DNA from: Neorhizobium sp. SOG26
GTDB taxonomy: Bacteria; Pseudomonadota; Alphaproteobacteria; Rhizobiales; Rhizobiaceae
DNA length: 64,000 nt
Assembly (NCBI RefSeq): GCF_003491345.1
Contig: NZ_CP025512.1
Span: forward strand, 1,922,001 to 1,986,000
Direction of reading: 5' to 3'
Under the pieces are notes generated by a model. The model was not told where the DNA came from, did not search any database, and saw only the letters and a program-made list of their open reading frames with translations. Both the position numbers and the translations under genes were made by a program. Shown here piece by piece: positions 63,094-64,000 of the stretch; the first letter of the stretch is position 1, and every line of letters starts with the position of its first letter.

Positions 63094-64000
63094 ATGTCCA
63101 AGCCGCTGACCATTGCCGATTTGAAGAAACTTGCCCGCCGCCGTGTGCCGCGGATGTTCTTCGACTACGCAGACAGCGGCGCCTGGACGGAAGGTACCTA
63201 CCGGGCCAACGAAGAGGATTACAGCAAGATCAAGCTGCGCCAGCGCGTGCTGGTGGACATGACCGATCGCTCGCTGGAAAGCACCATGGTGGGCCAGAAG
63301 GTGTCGATGCCCGTCGCGCTGGCGCCGACCGGGCTGACCGGCATGCAGCATGCCGATGGCGAGATGCTGGCAGCGAAGGCGGCCGAAGAATTCGGCGTTC
63401 CCTTCACCCTCTCGACCATGAGCATCTGCTCGATCGAGGACGTCGCCTCGGTCACCTCCAAGCCCTTCTGGTTCCAGCTTTACGTGATGAAGGATCGCGG
63501 CTTCATCGAGCGGCTGATCGGGCGGGCAAAGGCGGCGAACTGCTCGGCGCTTGTTGTTACTGCCGACCTGCAAATCCTCGGGCAGCGCCACAAGGATATT
63601 CGCAACGGCCTGTCGGCACCGCCGAAGCCGACGCTGGATGCGGCCCTCCAGCTCGTCACCCGGCCACGCTGGTGCCTGGAGATGCTGGGCACCAAGCGCC
63701 GCTCCTTCGGCAATATCGTCGGCCATGCGAGCAATGTTTCCGACCTGTCCTCGCTCGGCGCCTGGACCGCAGAACAGTTCGACCCGCGGCTCTCCTGGAG
63801 CGACATCCGCTGGATCAAGGATCTGTGGGGCGGCAAGCTGATCATCAAGGGTATCCTTGACGAGGAGGATGCGCGTGCCGCGGCCGATACCGGTGCCGAC
63901 GCGATCATCGTTTCCAACCATGGTGGTCGCCAGCTGGATGGTGCGCCGTCCTCGATCAGCATGCTGCCGAAGATCGTCGAGGCCGTGGGTGACCAGATTG
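63094..64000 (+). CDS. lldD: FMN-dependent alpha-hydroxy-acid (L-lactate) dehydrogenase, N-terminal part
   Basis: The frame is open from ATG 63094 to the window end (302 codons; the full protein is about 380). It reads SKPLTIADLKKLARRRVPRMFFDYADSGAW, with PVALAPTGLTGMQHADGE, STMSICSIEDVAS, WFQLYVMKDR, LIIKGILDEEDA (Lys for FMN) and SNHGGRQLDGAPSS (catalytic His). This is the LldD/glycolate-oxidase family. AAGGAAAA is upstream. Substrate is probably L-lactate; the C-terminal arginine region is off the window. Confidence 0.9.
   Translation, partial: MSKPLTIADLKKLARRRVPRMFFDYADSGAWTEGTYRANEEDYSKIKLRQRVLVDMTDRSLESTMVGQKVSMPVALAPTGLTGMQHADGEMLAAKAAEEFGVPFTLSTMSICSIEDVASVTSKPFWFQLYVMKDRGFIERLIGRAKAANCSALVVTADLQILGQRHKDIRNGLSAPPKPTLDAALQLVTRPRWCLEMLGTKRRSFGNIVGHASNVSDLSSLGAWTAEQFDPRLSWSDIRWIKDLWGGKLIIKGILDEEDARAAADTGADAIIVSNHGGRQLDGAPSSISMLPKIVEAVGDQI

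Overview
The window is 64 kb of high-GC alphaproteobacterial chromosome-like DNA, most consistent with the Rhizobiaceae (Rhizobium/Agrobacterium/Ensifer/Neorhizobium group). The evidence is a fused trpE(G) gene behind a Trp-rich leader and attenuator, a NolR-like ArsR regulator, a BacA/SbmA-type peptide transporter, ChoXWV choline uptake, the bdhA-xdhA-xdhB gene order known from Sinorhizobium meliloti, a rhizobial-type urate hydroxylase PuuD, and an HWE-family histidine kinase. No rRNA, tRNA, CRISPR array, prophage or complete insertion sequence was recognised. Genes are dense; most of the strand-opposite long reading frames are GC-driven shadows.

Layout. 0-9.5 kb: truncated CDF metal exporter, MarR/GNAT pair, trpL-trpE(G), extensin-like protein, formate-tetrahydrofolate ligase, a LuxR-type regulator with a small PAS protein, and a DUF2333 membrane protein. 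9.5-16.2 kb: coiled-coil protein, pseudoazurin with an FNR-type box, thymidine kinase, choXWV, a HugZ-like protein and the NolR-like regulator. 16.3-25.6 kb: omega-amino acid aminotransferase, ABC exporter, chloroperoxidase-type hydrolase divergent from an OhrR-like regulator, a LivJ-type binding protein, a PLP-dependent dehydratase and adenine deaminase. 25.6-34 kb: small stress-like proteins divergent from an AraC regulator, a probably leaderless ArsR-SRPBCC operon, GFA protein, alpha-glucosidase, KDG kinase, and YfgM-like/Der. 34-47.5 kb: polysaccharide deacetylase, BacA-like transporter, MFS, methionine aminopeptidase, flavin monooxygenase, HWE kinase/receiver pair, ECF42-like sigma/DGPF module, GST, SH3 protein, and D,D-carboxypeptidase with a SPOR domain.

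47.5-62.3 kb is a metabolic region: glpK, then bdhA-xdhAB, xdhC, two LysR genes, puuD and guaD. Together with adenine deaminase at 24 kb these encode adenine/guanine to hypoxanthine/xanthine to urate to 5-hydroxyisourate. The xdhB-xdhC link is broken by about 1.9 kb holding a small secreted protein, an EamA transporter, a DUF559 (Vsr-fold) gene and a 174-bp element with perfect 44-bp terminal inverted repeats. The window ends with a Phd/RelE-type toxin-antitoxin pair and a truncated lldD-like gene.

The most interesting observations are the DUF559-adjacent inverted-repeat element that also supplies the xdhC ribosome binding site, the twice-repeated module of a small DUF1127-like protein divergent from a LysR gene, the twin-operator leaderless ArsR promoter, the trp leader/sRNA, and several precise operator palindromes. 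No wholly new multi-gene system is claimed.
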